From Cerrena zonata (taxonomy: Eukaryota > Basidiomycota > Agaricomycetes > Polyporales > Cerrenaceae): a stretch of DNA of 64,000 bases. This document shows positions 11,501 through 21,711 of this stretch, one piece after another. The DNA is taken from the NCBI GenBank assembly GCA_038087015.1, contig JASBNA010000001.1, positions 2,108,001 through 2,172,000 of the forward strand. Reading direction: 5' to 3'. Under the pieces are notes generated by a model that had not been told where the DNA came from, ran no database searches, and was given only the letters and a program-made list of their open reading frames with translations. The number at the start of each line of letters is the position of its first letter. The stretch's first letter is position 1. A program made the translations under genes and the position numbers.

Positions 11501-12550
11501 ATCTAAAGACATGCGGTTAAGCTTGCCAATGATTTCCTCAACTTCCTTGTCCTTGGTTTTTGCAACTGTCTTATGCGTAGAAGAAACAGTCTTAGAATCC
11601 TTGTGTGGACTTCGTTCGTCTCGTTTCTCTGATCGGTGGCTAGACCTGTGAGGTTTCTGAGACCTCTTCCTAAGAGACTTCTTAGAATGGTAGTCTGATT
11701 CAGATTCCTCTTCAGAGTCTATGTTGCTTCCAGAGTGAAACTCACTATCAGAGTCTTGATCATCATCAGAGCCTTGCTCATCATCTGACCATAACTTGTC
11801 TGAGTCAAAACGATTTCGCTTTAACAGAGACTTGGCTGCTCTTTGGATGTCTTCAACATCAAAGGGCTCTTCCATATCATGATCAGGGTGAGTAGCAATA
11901 AGTCTGGACTCAAGCTTCTGTCTAAAAGATCTGGGAATTCCCTTCCAAAAGTAGAGAGCCTGCTCGCGGTTGGAGATTTTATTACAGTAACTAAGCCATC
12001 CACTGATGCGGATAAATCCCCGACTATAATTCTTCCAGTAGGCTAGATCCACTTTCTTCAAAGAACGACCATACTTCTTGGCATAAGCCTCAAGGTCTCT
12101 CCATGAATAGCGTTTCTCATCTCTTTCTGCATCATAGTATTCAAGAAGGTCAAGAGTGAATTGCTCCCAATCTCCTTCTCTGAATCTATCTAGAGCTTCC
12201 ATGAACTCTCTAGTAAGTCTGACTGCATATTGGCCAATGTTTTCTAACTTTTCTCGTGGGTCTGTAACATAAAACTGTGCACAAAGACGCTCGTAGTGTT
12301 CAAGGAAAGATTTAACTTCATTATATTTTCCCTTGAACTGTCTTGGTGCAGGTCGTGATCCTGGTAGTGGAAAGTGAATGGATCCTCTCGGCTGATTTGC
12401 CATTGCACTAATCCTGGGGAGATTGAATTCAATAGGATTCGTCTGGTGTCGTATAGGTGATGGAGGGTCTGAACTTGAGATTGTTGATATCGTAGGTGAT
12501 ATGCTAGTTGTTCTTGGTAAATGAGCACTGTTATCTTCCAACAGTGTCAT
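5387..12550 (-). CDS. gag: Ty3/gypsy giant Gag with zinc knuckle, aspartic protease and long C-terminal extension (2387 aa)
   Basis: A single uninterrupted ORF of 2387 codons that starts 54 nt inside the 5' LTR boundary. Residues about 70-250 look like a retrotransposon capsid region (charged, helical, Trp/Tyr-rich). A Ser/Asp/Lys-rich stretch follows, then one CCHC zinc knuckle at about 424-437 (CFGCGGSGHSIAFC, spacing C-x2-C-x4-H-x4-C). A retropepsin-like aspartic protease site IDTGSQLNIA lies at about residue 741. The remaining ~1500 residues are acidic and proline-rich with no domain I recognise, ending in a helical segment rich in Trp and Phe. Typical gypsy Gag proteins are several hundred residues, so this is exceptionally long. 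The frame ends TAA at 5389-5387, inside the overlapping Pol frame. It is expected to form the capsid and process itself; the extension's role is unknown. Confidence 0.93.
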   Translation of the reverse strand: MTLLEDNSAHLPRTTSISPTISTISSSDPPSPIRHQTNPIEFNLPRISAMANQPRGSIHFPLPGSRPAPRQFKGKYNEVKSFLEHYERLCAQFYVTDPREKLENIGQYAVRLTREFMEALDRFREGDWEQFTLDLLEYYDAERDEKRYSWRDLEAYAKKYGRSLKKVDLAYWKNYSRGFIRISGWLSYCNKISNREQALYFWKGIPRSFRQKLESRLIATHPDHDMEEPFDVEDIQRAAKSLLKRNRFDSDKLWSDDEQGSDDDQDSDSEFHSGSNIDSEEESESDYHSKKSLRKRSQKPHRSSHRSEKRDERSPHKDSKTVSSTHKTVAKTKDKEVEEIIGKLNRMSLDDPAYAIQYFRAYQLNPIIANIVPKPIERSKGSFQPRPNNIMNRNREGMIHNNPPHTSPNHEASVHQRPPPMGGRNCFGCGGSGHSIAFCPAITDMVEKGIVKRNGFGKLVFGDGSPIYRMDGEPFEAAIKRLRSMQANFVTAIHNSHDIPMETYDCEYISDEGSSDDEIYVATRSQGFAKERRRDFNGVYPPARKQHEDKHPHFQSKDSFRKENIPPPASSQVKRSTPPKKVDEPPVKPPKPVVVDQPRFDPNDSDAFMEDEAISKPMNSPVTMKTPRIDNEDSRVILKCIPRKSEVQSQVDQMNVLGRILSQPVTLAVGEVFGISKELTHHLQDVLKPKNPTVPATKALVPSGKVNNVSHDPYVATTFVSKSRGTLIRLRMECGETPVQAIIDTGSQLNIAHKRVWKSVLARPIDMHKIISMSDANGGESMLKGLVPNVLLSCGGVLTHANVYIGDQVPFDLLLGRPWQRGNYVSIDERGDGTYLLFKDKNLEVRHEILVAPDNTLTQVDPEVAEFIDKTHYIHPRVALIEHNRTEDTNVSGRITELSELHTAEEDQECPVIIPKASTTIDFDYKYSTSPPSLQSTTRNENECSLATISNDEGQSSDDDMPELESISSEESNPGIEDDSADKDELVNVTKPKELGTYRPITRRGIYGKPPRNAKVNQSRGSQIVYDSPMGTPDVRQTMSLDCEVEAPESTGYTEPGKPVLSAVHLITNDKMDRSEELEDLPARMPENHERITSAGNDVIAPLLQPTAQILISQPEVADQNTRLLTAPGLKRSRNEENIAERSLRSIYYDDMPWSELAYSRNRPVITHRVPWPNSFEFKSVLRTENSEKKSGMLEFNEEIPTDVSDSEGEPESEVLSSKCRCSKNRHPASRCRGQLNPRIQKSASKLENHEVKLEEPASKQPERVSMKKVSEENTSLGSGIPTSPLSDCLAPKETKHSTLRVRGGCSGSDDGGDPFQDLGTTYERFSQGQRDNPNLPEPTKNISEFERRYPFSYWQSQLGLVNAMVSETSPNQNNGSSQFENKDAKPDLPWFEDSTQTSTGTYGSKIVLPKREPRDENVLEDIVLTDPGLGRNRKYEHFKTTRRARKRSNRSSSPEVDKPPARRMRQSPRLHQDRAELLSGEVNGPLKEIKPESVSQVAATYLVFGNTPMENSPKKNKGTPEIVGYGPQTCFPFSPSMKGDEETSDTSSRSEEDKRDNEIDTHLTPPAAAMPLERHRRTNPLVRFIRRPFETNFTGDLGSLLRRSGRVAPLGPNGAESFQSEVNRIISSDAPGAYQLTLTSGATRYFGSHPLPNGTHLHSFVVGPAALAIRNPQDPNAEPILTEVFGVTSLVPRPQTTQEVDIAEFQNNVGVLMRERRDEPMDEDTDGQARAVSQSSISDRRIPRVHVTDLPVNDRQARGQVFYTAVQPVRTGAEIQARLDRPLTPVIGRSTVARAPTPIPSDENLPPSPARGLTPSRWPAFIGEFAEECPYEDHRRCQNALFDELQAFRTQQHRFPTIPPCVRNLDIDWRHLVRQDVEVSPSVPTQPEKSNPRVVESQDDETPVASDEEADDEYVDASEEPPSSREPSEDPTLLDLDEGRDPLAWDNNCGNDGVHSGCADRYVAELEDFAAGRRPNTPLAPACLRTGSPLPDVRPLRGSSTLNTDNIPRPGSLVDGQPRTHVPLPRRSSAGIKETSRTYLWQKHLGTRPIPSTPSNIPQQRSPLSQVTNIVSAQAPPSPPRSESDTSDMFIDSLTPSHEAAPRVSSEPSRPEDRLAIPLPGGPVVNVEETARLLQHARERFSATPPPSSATPSTSSGAPSHSSAGTIEPYDSVLDYTQIPRPPDFIVVHDPTPEPTPEPTVPPASPTNNLPQTVWVSHVLREMQIDALLFFRHFFRGFLDSLIAQFIAWMFLEWEKALYNAPPETSSPEIKEKQVRLFFHVDDSVGNPFLWPGERSFVRRLIAFIDEHPHLPPISQEYRQVLDMFNNFQIEGGHTRAWIDMNRMHGTLGMPFGPLPPLHRFPGYSPAGNPPCEYFRTELRVPTKTY

Positions 12551-12584
12551 GGAACTTTTGAGCTGAAATCAGTTGAATATCCAC

Positions 12585-12602
12585 CCCTCGCGGTGGGCTC
12601 CA
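12585..12602 (-). other. Putative primer-binding site of the gypsy element
   Basis: Directly inside the LTR the minus strand reads TGGAGCCCACCGCGAGGG. It starts with TGG, as expected for pairing with a tRNA 3' CCA end, and lies one nucleotide from the LTR terminus. The priming tRNA is not identified. Confidence 0.55.
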
Positions 12603-12603
12603 A

Positions 12604-13671
12604 TGATGTTGATTGAAACTGGTGATTCACTAAATAACACTGTATATGCAATCCAAAAGACTACACAACAGTAGGCAACTAAATGGCAGTTTCCAAGAGA
12701 GTCTCGGGTAGGTCATTTTACCAGATATCCCCTGTTGTTCAGGTGGGACGAATATAACTGACTGGTCAAAAGTTGAATGACAAACTGGTCAGAGAGAATA
12801 ACCGTGGCTGCTGTTACCTAGAACTAAGGTAAGAACCTGATCTTATCCAAGCCAATGAAATAACCTAGAAAAGACTAAACTGTAAGTGTAACCGTATGAC
12901 TGACTAACTATACCGTGTTTTAGTTCTGCACAAAGATGCCTAGTCAATGTGAAGGACAACGGTGAAAAGACTAACAACTAAGAGGTTAGAACTCAACAAC
13001 GTAAGACTGAGTGTTTTCTCGCAAGTAAGTTTTAAAAGTAAAGATGATCGTATTCTGAGTAAAGCTAGAGTAACTACTATCTACTATTGAGCCTGGTGCT
13101 AACAGTAGAAAGAAGCTAAGAACTGAAGTGTAACTGAATGTAGAACTGGATCCTTGGGTCACTGTAGACCACGTACGTCAAGGAAGAACAGCACAACACT
13201 GACTGAACTGGACTGCACTCTCTGGTGGGACTTCTACTGGGAAGACCTTGCAGAGTGAGACTTCTACTGGGAATGTCTGTAGGGTGAGAATGTCTGTCTG
13301 TTACTTCAGAAACTGAGCTCCTTTTATGCTGTTTTGGCTGTGGCTGTGCAACTCTCTTCTCAACCAATCACATCTCGTGTTCCCACGCCTTCTTCCAGAT
13401 TACCAATCCCTTCCTTCCAACTGACCAATAGGATGTCTTGAGGGGTGAGTATTTGTAAGCTGATTTGCTTGTAAATCAGTATTGAGTAAGCAGGGAATGT
13501 GCTTCATAAGCCAGAAAGTGTGCTTTATAAGCTGAGTTGTGGTGCTTGGTAAGCTGAATCCAAGATGCTTGATAAGCTGCACTTGCATTAGCCAATAGCA
13601 TTAAAGCCTCAATAGTTGGTTTGTAAGCTACGATGGTAGTAGCCAATAGCATTAAAGCCTCAGTTGTAACA
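12604..13671 (-). repeat. 5' LTR of the gypsy element
   Basis: On the minus strand the segment begins TGTTACAACTG and ends CATCA next to the primer-binding site, giving a TG..CA LTR of 1068 bp. It contains no long reading frame. Near its 5' end is a direct repeat of TAGCCAATAGCATTAAAGCC (13589-13611 and 13640-13662). A second internal repeat, GACTTCTACTGGGAA, occurs near 13228 and 13260. The partner LTR is outside the window, so the outer boundary is inferred from the TG..CA rule; the flanking pentamer on the right is TTCTC. Confidence 0.75.
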
Positions 13672-13961
13672 TTCTCCCATGGTATTTGAAATGGGAAGTG
13701 CTAATACTCATTTAGGCATGTTCCTTCTCGCGTGATTACTAAAGGTCATGAATAAGCATATTAGTTTTCCCACAGTTTCATTGGAGTTAGTTACAGCTAT
13801 AAGAACTTTAAAGATCCTTGTGAAGGGTAGGTGTTTTGAGCATTGAGAGAGTCAGGTGGGTAATACTAAGCTCCTGTTGTATGCAGTTACTGTAGCACTA
13901 TCAGTCTCTAGGGAAATTCCTTGTATGCTCTTTGAATCAATGTCAAATGTGTGAAAAATAG
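13672..13961. other. Intergenic stretch, no gene seen
   Basis: Mixed-composition DNA between the gypsy LTR and the DUF6698-like gene. Stops occur in all frames. It may hold the promoter or lost 5' exons of the downstream gene; no clear signal is visible. Confidence 0.5.
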
Positions 13962-15964
13962 TGTGAAACAACTTTCACACATGACACCGCTAAATGTCAA
14001 AAAAAGAAGCAGAAGACTCTTGCAGCCACGCCAACACCAGCAGCCCCAGCAGCCCCACCTCAGGTGCAGCAAACCTCCACGTTAACTCAGCCATCATGGT
14101 CGGGTGTCCCTCCTGGTGAAGAACCACCCACGTATCCCAGCATGAGGCCCACACCATTGCCATATCAATACAACCTAGATACGGCTGCTACAGCACCCTC
14201 GCCGCAAGGAATACCTCAAGGCAGAATAGTCACTCCTACTAATACATTCCGTCAGTATCTCCCTTATGCTTTTTTGGATTGAGAACCCACCTTGTTATTC
14301 TGCAGGTAATCTCAACACCTGGACCCTGGGGGCTACACCTGGAAGAGAAGGGTGAGATGCTTGGCTTGGACCTGGTATAGCGTGACAACTACTGACTATG
14401 TCTCATAAGTACCGCCACAGATCAAGCAGCAGAAGATGATGAATTGAAGGAGGGAGAAGCAGTTGGTGATGAGGGAGGACTCGGAGATGAAGGGGACGTC
14501 AAGTCTGATGTCGAGCTGGACGTTGGCGATGGTGATTTATACGATCCAAAGGCAGTTGACGTGCGAGTTTATGCGCGTACATTTGCTCGGATGGGGGGTG
14601 TATTCAGTGCCATTGCCGACATTGTGGTTAAGGGCGTGACCTGGGAAAAGGAGTGCAGCGACTGGGATAAGAGACATCCTGAGGACGAGGATGAAGAGCA
14701 AGATGATGACGATCCCAACCCTAGGGACTTAAAAGTGTGCGACTACGATGACAAGTAAGTGACAGCATTCATTCATATCAGCTTGCATATTAATAGAATG
14801 AATTGAAGGACATGCCGTGAGATCGAGGGTTGGAACATCCTCTGTGACATTATTCTGATGTTCCATGAAACAATGATGGACTTTGCTGTCCGTGCTTTCC
14901 AGGTCAAATGTTTTGGTATCTGTATCGCGGTAAGTACAAACAACTTACCTCTTGTGGACGCGCTAGTATTGTAAACACATCTAACCGAACTTATCATATC
15001 AGCTACAGAAGGAGATCCACATCTGCCGTGGGAACGACACTTCAGGCTTGAAGACCAAATGCCTTCATTACATTGACTACAACCTGGAAGGCCTCAAGCC
15101 CGAGCTTTCCCTGAAGGATCAGGACTCGAAGGCATGTCATGGGTGGTCACATCCCATGCTGGCAGCGGCACTTCTTCCTCTGAAGTACGAGCCTACCGAG
15201 GAGTAAGTCTTAGATTCTTCCTCTCATATTTACTACTAGTACTAATTCAACTAATCCCATGATGTTAGGAATATAGTGTTGGCAGGCTCTCACAGTGTAC
15301 AAGTGGAAACGCACCACCATATCTTCCCTCATTGGCTTTATGCCTCCACTCAAAAGTACAATGTCAAGGACGAGAATGAAGGCCTTTTCCTTGGTCATTA
15401 TCTTATACATGTGCGTGTTCTTATTCTTTACCATAGTCTTACTGATCAATGTTTTATTCTGTTCATAGGTACTTCGGCATATCTACACTGGACCTCGTTC
15501 TGTTGCAGAGGGTCCGAGATCCCGCAAGAGGTCCCGCAAGGGTAACAACGCACTACATATGGGAATAACAGAACTCACACCTCGTGCTGTTGCGTATGCA
15601 TGCTGTCAGGTAAGGTCTTGCTTTCTCTCTTCCTATCGCTGCGAGGATCTGATCAACGGCATTGGAACGATCTCACAGGCACACTTCGCCATCAGCAACC
15701 AAGATACTTGGGATCAAACATACTACAACTTTGACCTCACCGAGTTCTATTGGAATATTGTCGATCTCCTCTCTAGTGGATGAAAAGGCATGGCTGCAAT
15801 GAAATTCCTCAACGAGTAAGCCAATTCAATGTGACCCAAACATGATTACACTAATTCTGACCCTTTCCGTTAGGCAAGTCTTCAGTGCTGATGTCAAGGC
15901 CACTGAGCATGTCCAGATCACTGGTGCTCAATGCCTATTGGCTCAGCGTTCTCCATCTCCTTAG
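13962..15964 (+). pseudogene. DUF6698-like gene, copy 1 (decayed)
   Basis: A spliced gene of a family common in Agaricomycetes that I recall as DUF6698; function unknown. A Pro/Gln/Ala-rich 5' exon open from 13962 lacks a convincing ATG. Later exons can be joined across GT..AG introns: about 14421-14755, 14809-14930, 15002-15202, 15269-15410, 15470-15609, 15680-15816 and 15874-15964. Recognisable pieces are an acidic stretch (EDEDEEQDDDD), CREIEGWNIL, a CRGNDTSGLK block and a C-terminal TWDQTYYNFDLTEFYWNIV block. In the last long exon an in-frame TGA at 15781-15783 cuts off about 40 residues that the second copy (38283-39984) retains, ending with the same NE|QVF junction. The missing start and premature stop suggest a pseudogene. 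The gypsy LTR lies 290 bp upstream. Splice sites were assigned by eye. Confidence 0.7.
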
Positions 15965-16446
15965 TAGGGTACTCGTAGCTTGTTGTATCGTACTCACCAT
16001 AAATGGGATTATTTTCGTATTGCTACCAACCATCAAATGTCATTCAAGCGTGCGTGAGAAAAGAAAAACAAGCAAATTGAGATTGAATGGTTGGCACATA
16101 AATGCAAGATCCCACATAGCAATAAATACTTCGGACAGCCGTAAAGGTCAGAATTATGCATTGTTAAATTTTGTATAGATATTGTGCCCTCTATAGGGTA
16201 GAAATAGGCGACATGGCAGACATTGATTTTGTGCTATGTCATAGCATGCGCAAAGACTAGGAAAAATATATAGCTATGTGGAAGGGTGGTGTCAATGTCA
16301 TCAATGTATCCTATACGTCCTCTACATCGCACTGTATAGTCTTCCCCGATCCGCTGATGGATATACTTGTGGGTACCCACATGAATAAAATGTTCGGGTG
16401 AAAAAAAATAATGATTAAAAAAAAGATATTTTAAAATTCAAAGAAA
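15965..16446. other. Intergenic, palindrome GTGGGTACCCAC at 16369-16380
   Basis: AT-rich DNA downstream of the DUF6698-like copy and of the convergent hAT gene. A 12-bp perfect palindrome with GGGT motifs sits near a second GGGT at 16397. Such motifs occur in hAT subterminal regions, but no terminal repeat was identified here. Confidence 0.4.
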
Positions 16447-17796
16447 TTATTCCACATCTGATACATGCTCATATACATTAGGTATTTGTGTTTTCTTGGT
16501 ACGTTTATTTCTTTCTTTCAACCCTTCAATAATGTCACCCTCAGATAGAAGCCCTGAAATTCCAACCCAGGAACCAAGAACCATTGCAGAACGTACAGAT
16601 TGGTCACTAAGTGCATGACGCCATTTTGACACTGTAAGTCCACCACATGAGAACGTGCGTTCAACATCAGTTGATGCGGCTATAATATATGTTAAGTAAC
16701 TGTTTCCATCATATACTGCTGGAATTACACATACCTGGTGCTGACAGAAAGTCTAAGGCCATCTGAGCAAGAGGGTCACCCCCAGAGAGTTGGGAGTTCC
16801 AGTACTGAATGGGATCGAGGCACGTTGCAATAATAGGGGATTCGAGATAGGTAGTGAGAGCATCTCCATCCGGATTGAGACCAAAGTTATCAATATCTGC
16901 ATGTCGCTTCTGCTTTTGTACCTAAGACGAGCATTGACATATCCTATTAGAATCTGCAAACTAGAAATGTAAACTTGAGAACATACCCCTGAAGACTGCG
17001 AAGTAGTTGCCTCTTGTACGGCTGCACCGTCTCTATTGGGTTTATAATACTTGTTCCACTGTAGTCGGAGAATAGCTTCAGCAGTGGTAATCCAAGCTTG
17101 CTCCCACTTTTGCCGCCTGAAGTATTCAAGCTTGAAGCGGGGATGCATCACTAAGTTGAACATATAAGAAGGCAGCATTAGTATGACGACCTTGACAATA
17201 CAATAAGAATACTTACTCATGGCCATCCGATACATTATCGAGTCATCGGTCTTGGAATAGTACTTATTCAGGACATGTAAGCCACGCGCAGCTGCAACTC
17301 GAACCAATTGGTGATTTGATGTGTCTGCTATCGCTTCTTCGAGCTTGGTGGTACATGAATCGATCAGGGGAATCACATCATGTAAGAGCGGTGTTGCTGA
17401 TGCTGAAACAATCTTTGTAGCCTCCGTAAAGCCCTAGGAATAATGTGAGAGGTGAGACCAAGATAGATATTAGAATAGCACATGATGTACTTACCGCAAG
17501 CATGTTCTCGAGCTGAGTTAAGATAATCCACTCTGAAGCAGTGAGTCTGTAGCGACAAAGTCCTTTACTCCCTCGCTTATCATGCTTGGATAGCAGCAGG
17601 AGCTTGTCAAGGGCAGAGCGGAGATATATAGCCCATTCAATGGCATCGGCGAGGGAATTCCAATGGGTCGCAACAGACCATAACATCTGCTGAGGGTCAA
17701 TTTTCGACTTTTTGCAAGAAGATTCCAGGTCATCTTGCAGTGCGGGCGAATGAGCGACACACTTTGCTAGTTCAATGATCTAAACTCAAGAATGTT

Positions 17797-18510
17797 CACT
17801 GGATCGTAGCCCAAATTTTGGGCTTCATAAAAGTAAAGTAAAATTTTATAAAAAGTCTCTTACAAAACATACTTTTTAGACTCAAAAAATGATGTAAAAA
17901 TTCTAAATTGTAGCAGAATTTGATGAATCACAAAAACCTATACAAATTCTGACTTTTGTATCTAGTTTTTACAGTTTAAAAAGACTCAATTTTGATACAT
18001 TTTTTGTTAGAGCAAAAATTGGAATACAAAATTCAAAGTTTTGATACATATTTATTTTTCCAAAACTGATATAAAATTTAAACTGCTAAATTGGCAAGAT
18101 GCATAGTATTGTATACCAAAATACCTCCATCAAATACTCTTATTGACAGGGACTATGATGTACTAAGAATAGTAGTCTATATCTTCTCTTTAGGCTGTCT
18201 ATTTATGAAACTTTATTTTAATATATATAATTATATTATAATTTTTGACAAAATAAAAGTGTATCAAAATGTTGAATTTTGCATATTGAATTTTGCCCTA
18301 ATAAAAAAGTATAAAAATTGAGCTTTTTTGAACTCCAAAAAGTGGATATAAAAGTCTGAATTTGCACAGGTTTTTGTGATTCATCAATTTTTACTACAAT
18401 TCTGAATTTTTACATCATTTTTTAGGTCTAAAAAGTATATTTTGTAAGAGACTTTTTATAAAATTTTACTTTACTTTTATGAAGCCCAAAATTTGGGCTA
18501 CGATCCAGTG
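17797..18510. mobile_element. Foldback element FB1 (714 bp, subfamily A, TSD GTT)
   Basis: Starts CACTGGATCGTAGCCC and ends with its reverse complement. It is flanked by GTT on both sides. The arms are inverted copies around a central AT-rich spacer. It lies in a short intron of the hAT gene: the donor is at the end of the exon reading HTTVTK, the acceptor TTTAG near 17783. Without the element the intron would be about 55 bp. Its arms carry subfamily A variants (AAAGTAAAGTAAAATTTT, CATACTTTTTAGAC). Confidence 0.95.
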
Positions 18511-19353
18511 GTTAGCATAAGGTGAAGAACATTGAGCTCAACTTGGCCTACCTTTGTTACAGTGGTATGTCCCTCCCTTCGCTCTTGGCCACTAAGCGCA
18601 TGCTCCTTTTGCACTTCGGCAATAACCTTGTCAATGTCATCCTCGTCGGCCGCGGCAGCATCTGGATCTAGTTTGTAGTCTTCGCCTTCAGGACTATCGA
18701 TCTCGTCATCGATTTCATCTTCGTCTTCCGTTTCTACTAGGTCGTTGTCAGAGTTAGGGATGTCATCATCCACATCCCCAATCTCAGACGTGTTGAGCTT
18801 TCGAGTGAAAGGCGAGATAATGGCCTAAGAATGTAACAAGTGTCACTTAATGTGACTGAGGACGACAAACAAATGACTGTCTACATACCTTAACGACCAG
18901 ATTGAGCACATGCGCAAAGCAGCGTATACGTGAATCCTTCCCACACTGACTATTTAATGACATCTCCACGGATTCAAGGAGTGTGTCATTATTCAACGCA
19001 TTGTCACATGTAATCCCTAGGATCTGTAATGAGATTGTATCAGTAATGACACAGTGACATGGCCACATCACTCCTTGAGTTTGGAGGTACATACCTTCTC
19101 ATCAATACCATAGTCCTTGAGACAATCCGTAAGCATTTCAGCAAGGTAAATGCCTGTGTGAGACTTGGTAAGCCTGATGAGTCATTGGCCTGATTAGCAC
19201 CATACAATCGCCACAAGAGAAAGGGAGCCTACCGAACGAAGTCCAAGATAAACGATTGAAGCTGTCCTTCAACCACTCTCTGCACCGTGATACCAAGGAA
19301 CAATATCACGTTCGGAGATGTCCAGCCATCAATACAAATATGCAGACGGCCGC

Positions 19354-20960
19354 TGTTGTAGTTGCAGGTTAACGCGGTATAATGCCCACAATACGGGACG
19401 AGTGGTAATCGCCCGATAGAACGAGTACCGTCGTGTGGAAGTGGTCTAATACACGAGAACACCCGATAAATGCGATACACACGCGTTTCCATGTATAACC
19501 ACTGGATCGTAGCCCAAATTTTAGGCTTCATAAAAGTAAGGTCAAATTTTATAAAAAGTCTCTTACAAAACATGATTTTAAGCACCTAAAAGTTGTCAAA
19601 AAATGCAGAATTTCAGCAAAATTTAATGAATCATAAAATCCTTGGCTAATTCAGACTTTTGTATCTAATTTTTAGACTTTAGAAATATTGAATTTTTGTT
19701 TATTTTTTATTGGAGAAAAGTTTACTATGCAAAATTCAAAATTTTGATACACTTTTATTTCTCTAGAAATCATAATATAATTGTATATATCAAAATAAAG
19801 TGTTATAAATAGAGAGCCTAGAGAGAAGATATAGACTACTATTGTTGGTAAATCATAGTCTCTGTCAATTATACTATCTGATAGAGATATTTAAGTATGC
19901 AATATCACTGACCTTTCCAAATTAGCAGTTTAAATTTTATATTACTTTTGGAGAAACAAAAGTGTGTCAAAATTTTGAATTTTGCATAGTAAACTTTTCT
20001 CCAATAAAAAATAAACAAAAATTCAATATTTCTAAAGTCTAAAAATTAGATACAAAAGTCTGAATTAGCCAAGGATTTTATGATTCATTAAATTTTGCTG
20101 AAATTCTGCATTTTTTGACAACTTTTAGGTGCTTAAAATCATGTTTTGTAAGAGACTTTTTATAAAATTTGACCTTACTTTTATGAAGCCTAAAATTCGG
20201 GCCACGATCCAGTGAACGTAACGCGAAGCAAGTGGGATATAGTGTTACGAGTCTTTCTGCTTGCTTTATAACCGGGCGTCCCATATCGTCTTATGCGGGG
20301 GCGTTTTCTGTGAGCGTCATGTTCACGAGAGTGTGGAAGTAGGAGTTTCCGAGGGAGAGAGAGGTGACCGTACGGTCATCTCGGGCCAGGTATTTGTACA
20401 TCGGAGAAAGTACCCGCGAGCTGTACTCTTGGCTGGGAACCTCACAGTCTGACGGAAAGCAAACAAACTAGACTACAATTAGCAGGGAGAGATCGAAGAG
20501 GATGACAGAAGAAGAATGTCCAAATGAGGAAAGTGGAAGTCTCGATATGGCAAACAGTCCAAGAATCGGTGGGAAGGTGAAAAGAGAGGTTCCAGAACGT
20601 CAATGTCAAAGACGAAGCAATTACTCGGCGCGACGGAGTGCACTCCGAGACGGCGCAACTGTGCCCCCATCAGAAGCGGTACATCGAGGCACTTCAAGAC
20701 GACGTCAGCAGCCTACTTTGACGTCTCGAACAGGGATGAACTGGGTACCAGGGAAAGGGTACTAGTTATTGGCGAAAGCGAGAAAGAAAAGGGAAGGTCA
20801 AATAGAGGGAAAGGTTACAACAGACGTGTGAATGGTTTTAGTAGACATTGTCGAGGAAGACAGAAAGAAACTGAAAGGAAAAGTTTAGTAACCGCAACCG
20901 AGTTCCTGGAGCCTTCGATCGTTTGCGTCCCGGCGATGTTGAAATCGGTACATTACAACA
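19354..20960. mobile_element. Solo LTR in a hAT exon, itself split by FB2
   Basis: The ends are TGTTGTA and TACAACA, a perfect 7-bp terminal inverted repeat of TG..CA type. The bases just outside are CCGC on both sides, a 4-bp target duplication. Removing FB2 and its AAC duplicate leaves about 889 bp. Removing the LTR and one CCGC rejoins the hAT reading: a TTCTTGTAG acceptor followed by codons for KHRGRLHICIDGW in one frame. This is what a solo LTR left by LTR-LTR recombination looks like. The element family and orientation are unknown. No coding sequence is supported inside. Confidence 0.82.
19500..20214. mobile_element. Foldback element FB2 (715 bp, subfamily B, TSD AAC), nested in the solo LTR
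   Basis: CACTGG..CCAGTG termini with AAC on both sides. The inverted arms run from 19500 to about 19764 and from about 19951 to 20214, leaving a spacer of about 186 bp. Subfamily B markers AAGTAAGGTCAAATTTT and GATTTTAAGCACC appear in both arms. Its position makes it the youngest layer of the hAT-LTR-FB2 nest. Confidence 0.95.
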
Positions 20961-20997
20961 CCGCGATGTTTCTACAAGAAACAGATATATTGAGTAC

Positions 20998-21711
20998 CAC
21001 TGGATCGTAGCCCAAATTTTAGGCTTCATAAAAGTCAGGTAAAATTTTATAAAAATTCTCTTACAAAATATAGTTTTTAGCATTATAAAATTGTTAGAAA
21101 ATGCTAAATTGCAGCAGAATTTGATGAATTATAAAAACCTATGTAAATTCAGACTTTTGTATTCACTTTTTAGACTTTAAAAATATTGAATTTTCATATA
21201 TTTTTTATTAGAGAAAAATTCACTTTGCAAAATTCAAAATTTTGACACACTTTTGATTCTCCAAAAGTAATATAAAATTTAAACTGCTAATTTGGAAAGG
21301 TCAGTGATATTGCATACTTAAATATCTCTATCAGATAGTATAATTGACAGAGACTATGATTTACCAACAATAGTAGTCTATATCTTCTTATTAGGCTCTC
21401 TATTTATAAACTTTATTTTGATATATACAATTATATTATGATTTTTGGAGAAACAAAAGTGTATCAAAATTTTGAATTTTGCAAAGTGAATTTTTCTCTA
21501 ATAAAAAATATATGAAAATTCAATATTTTTAAAGTCTAAAAAGTGAATACAAAAGTCTGAATTTACATAGGTTTTTATAATTCATCAAATTCTGCTGCAA
21601 TTTAGCATTTTCTAACAATTTTATAATGCTAAAAACTATATTTTGTAAGAGAATTTTTATAAAATTTTACCTGACTTTTATGAAGCCTAAAATTTGGGCT
21701 ACGATCCAGTG
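20998..21711. mobile_element. Foldback element FB3 (714 bp, subfamily C, TSD TAC)
   Basis: CACTGG..CCAGTG termini with TAC on both sides. Both arms show subfamily C variants (AAAGTCAGGTAAAATTTT, ATAGTTTTTAGCATTATAAAATTG). It lies in the hAT intron between donor GTGGGT (21746-21741) and the TTCTTGTAG acceptor, which would otherwise span roughly 60 bp. Confidence 0.95.

Noticed and set aside
20215..20997. A gene between FB2 and FB3
   Set aside because: This stretch is explained as most of a solo LTR; its open frames have no motifs and continue across the LTR boundary.
19500..21711. Open frames across foldback arms (peptides such as IFCKRLFIKF)
   Set aside because: The same peptide appears at every copy because the arms are repeated; it is a by-product of the repeat.
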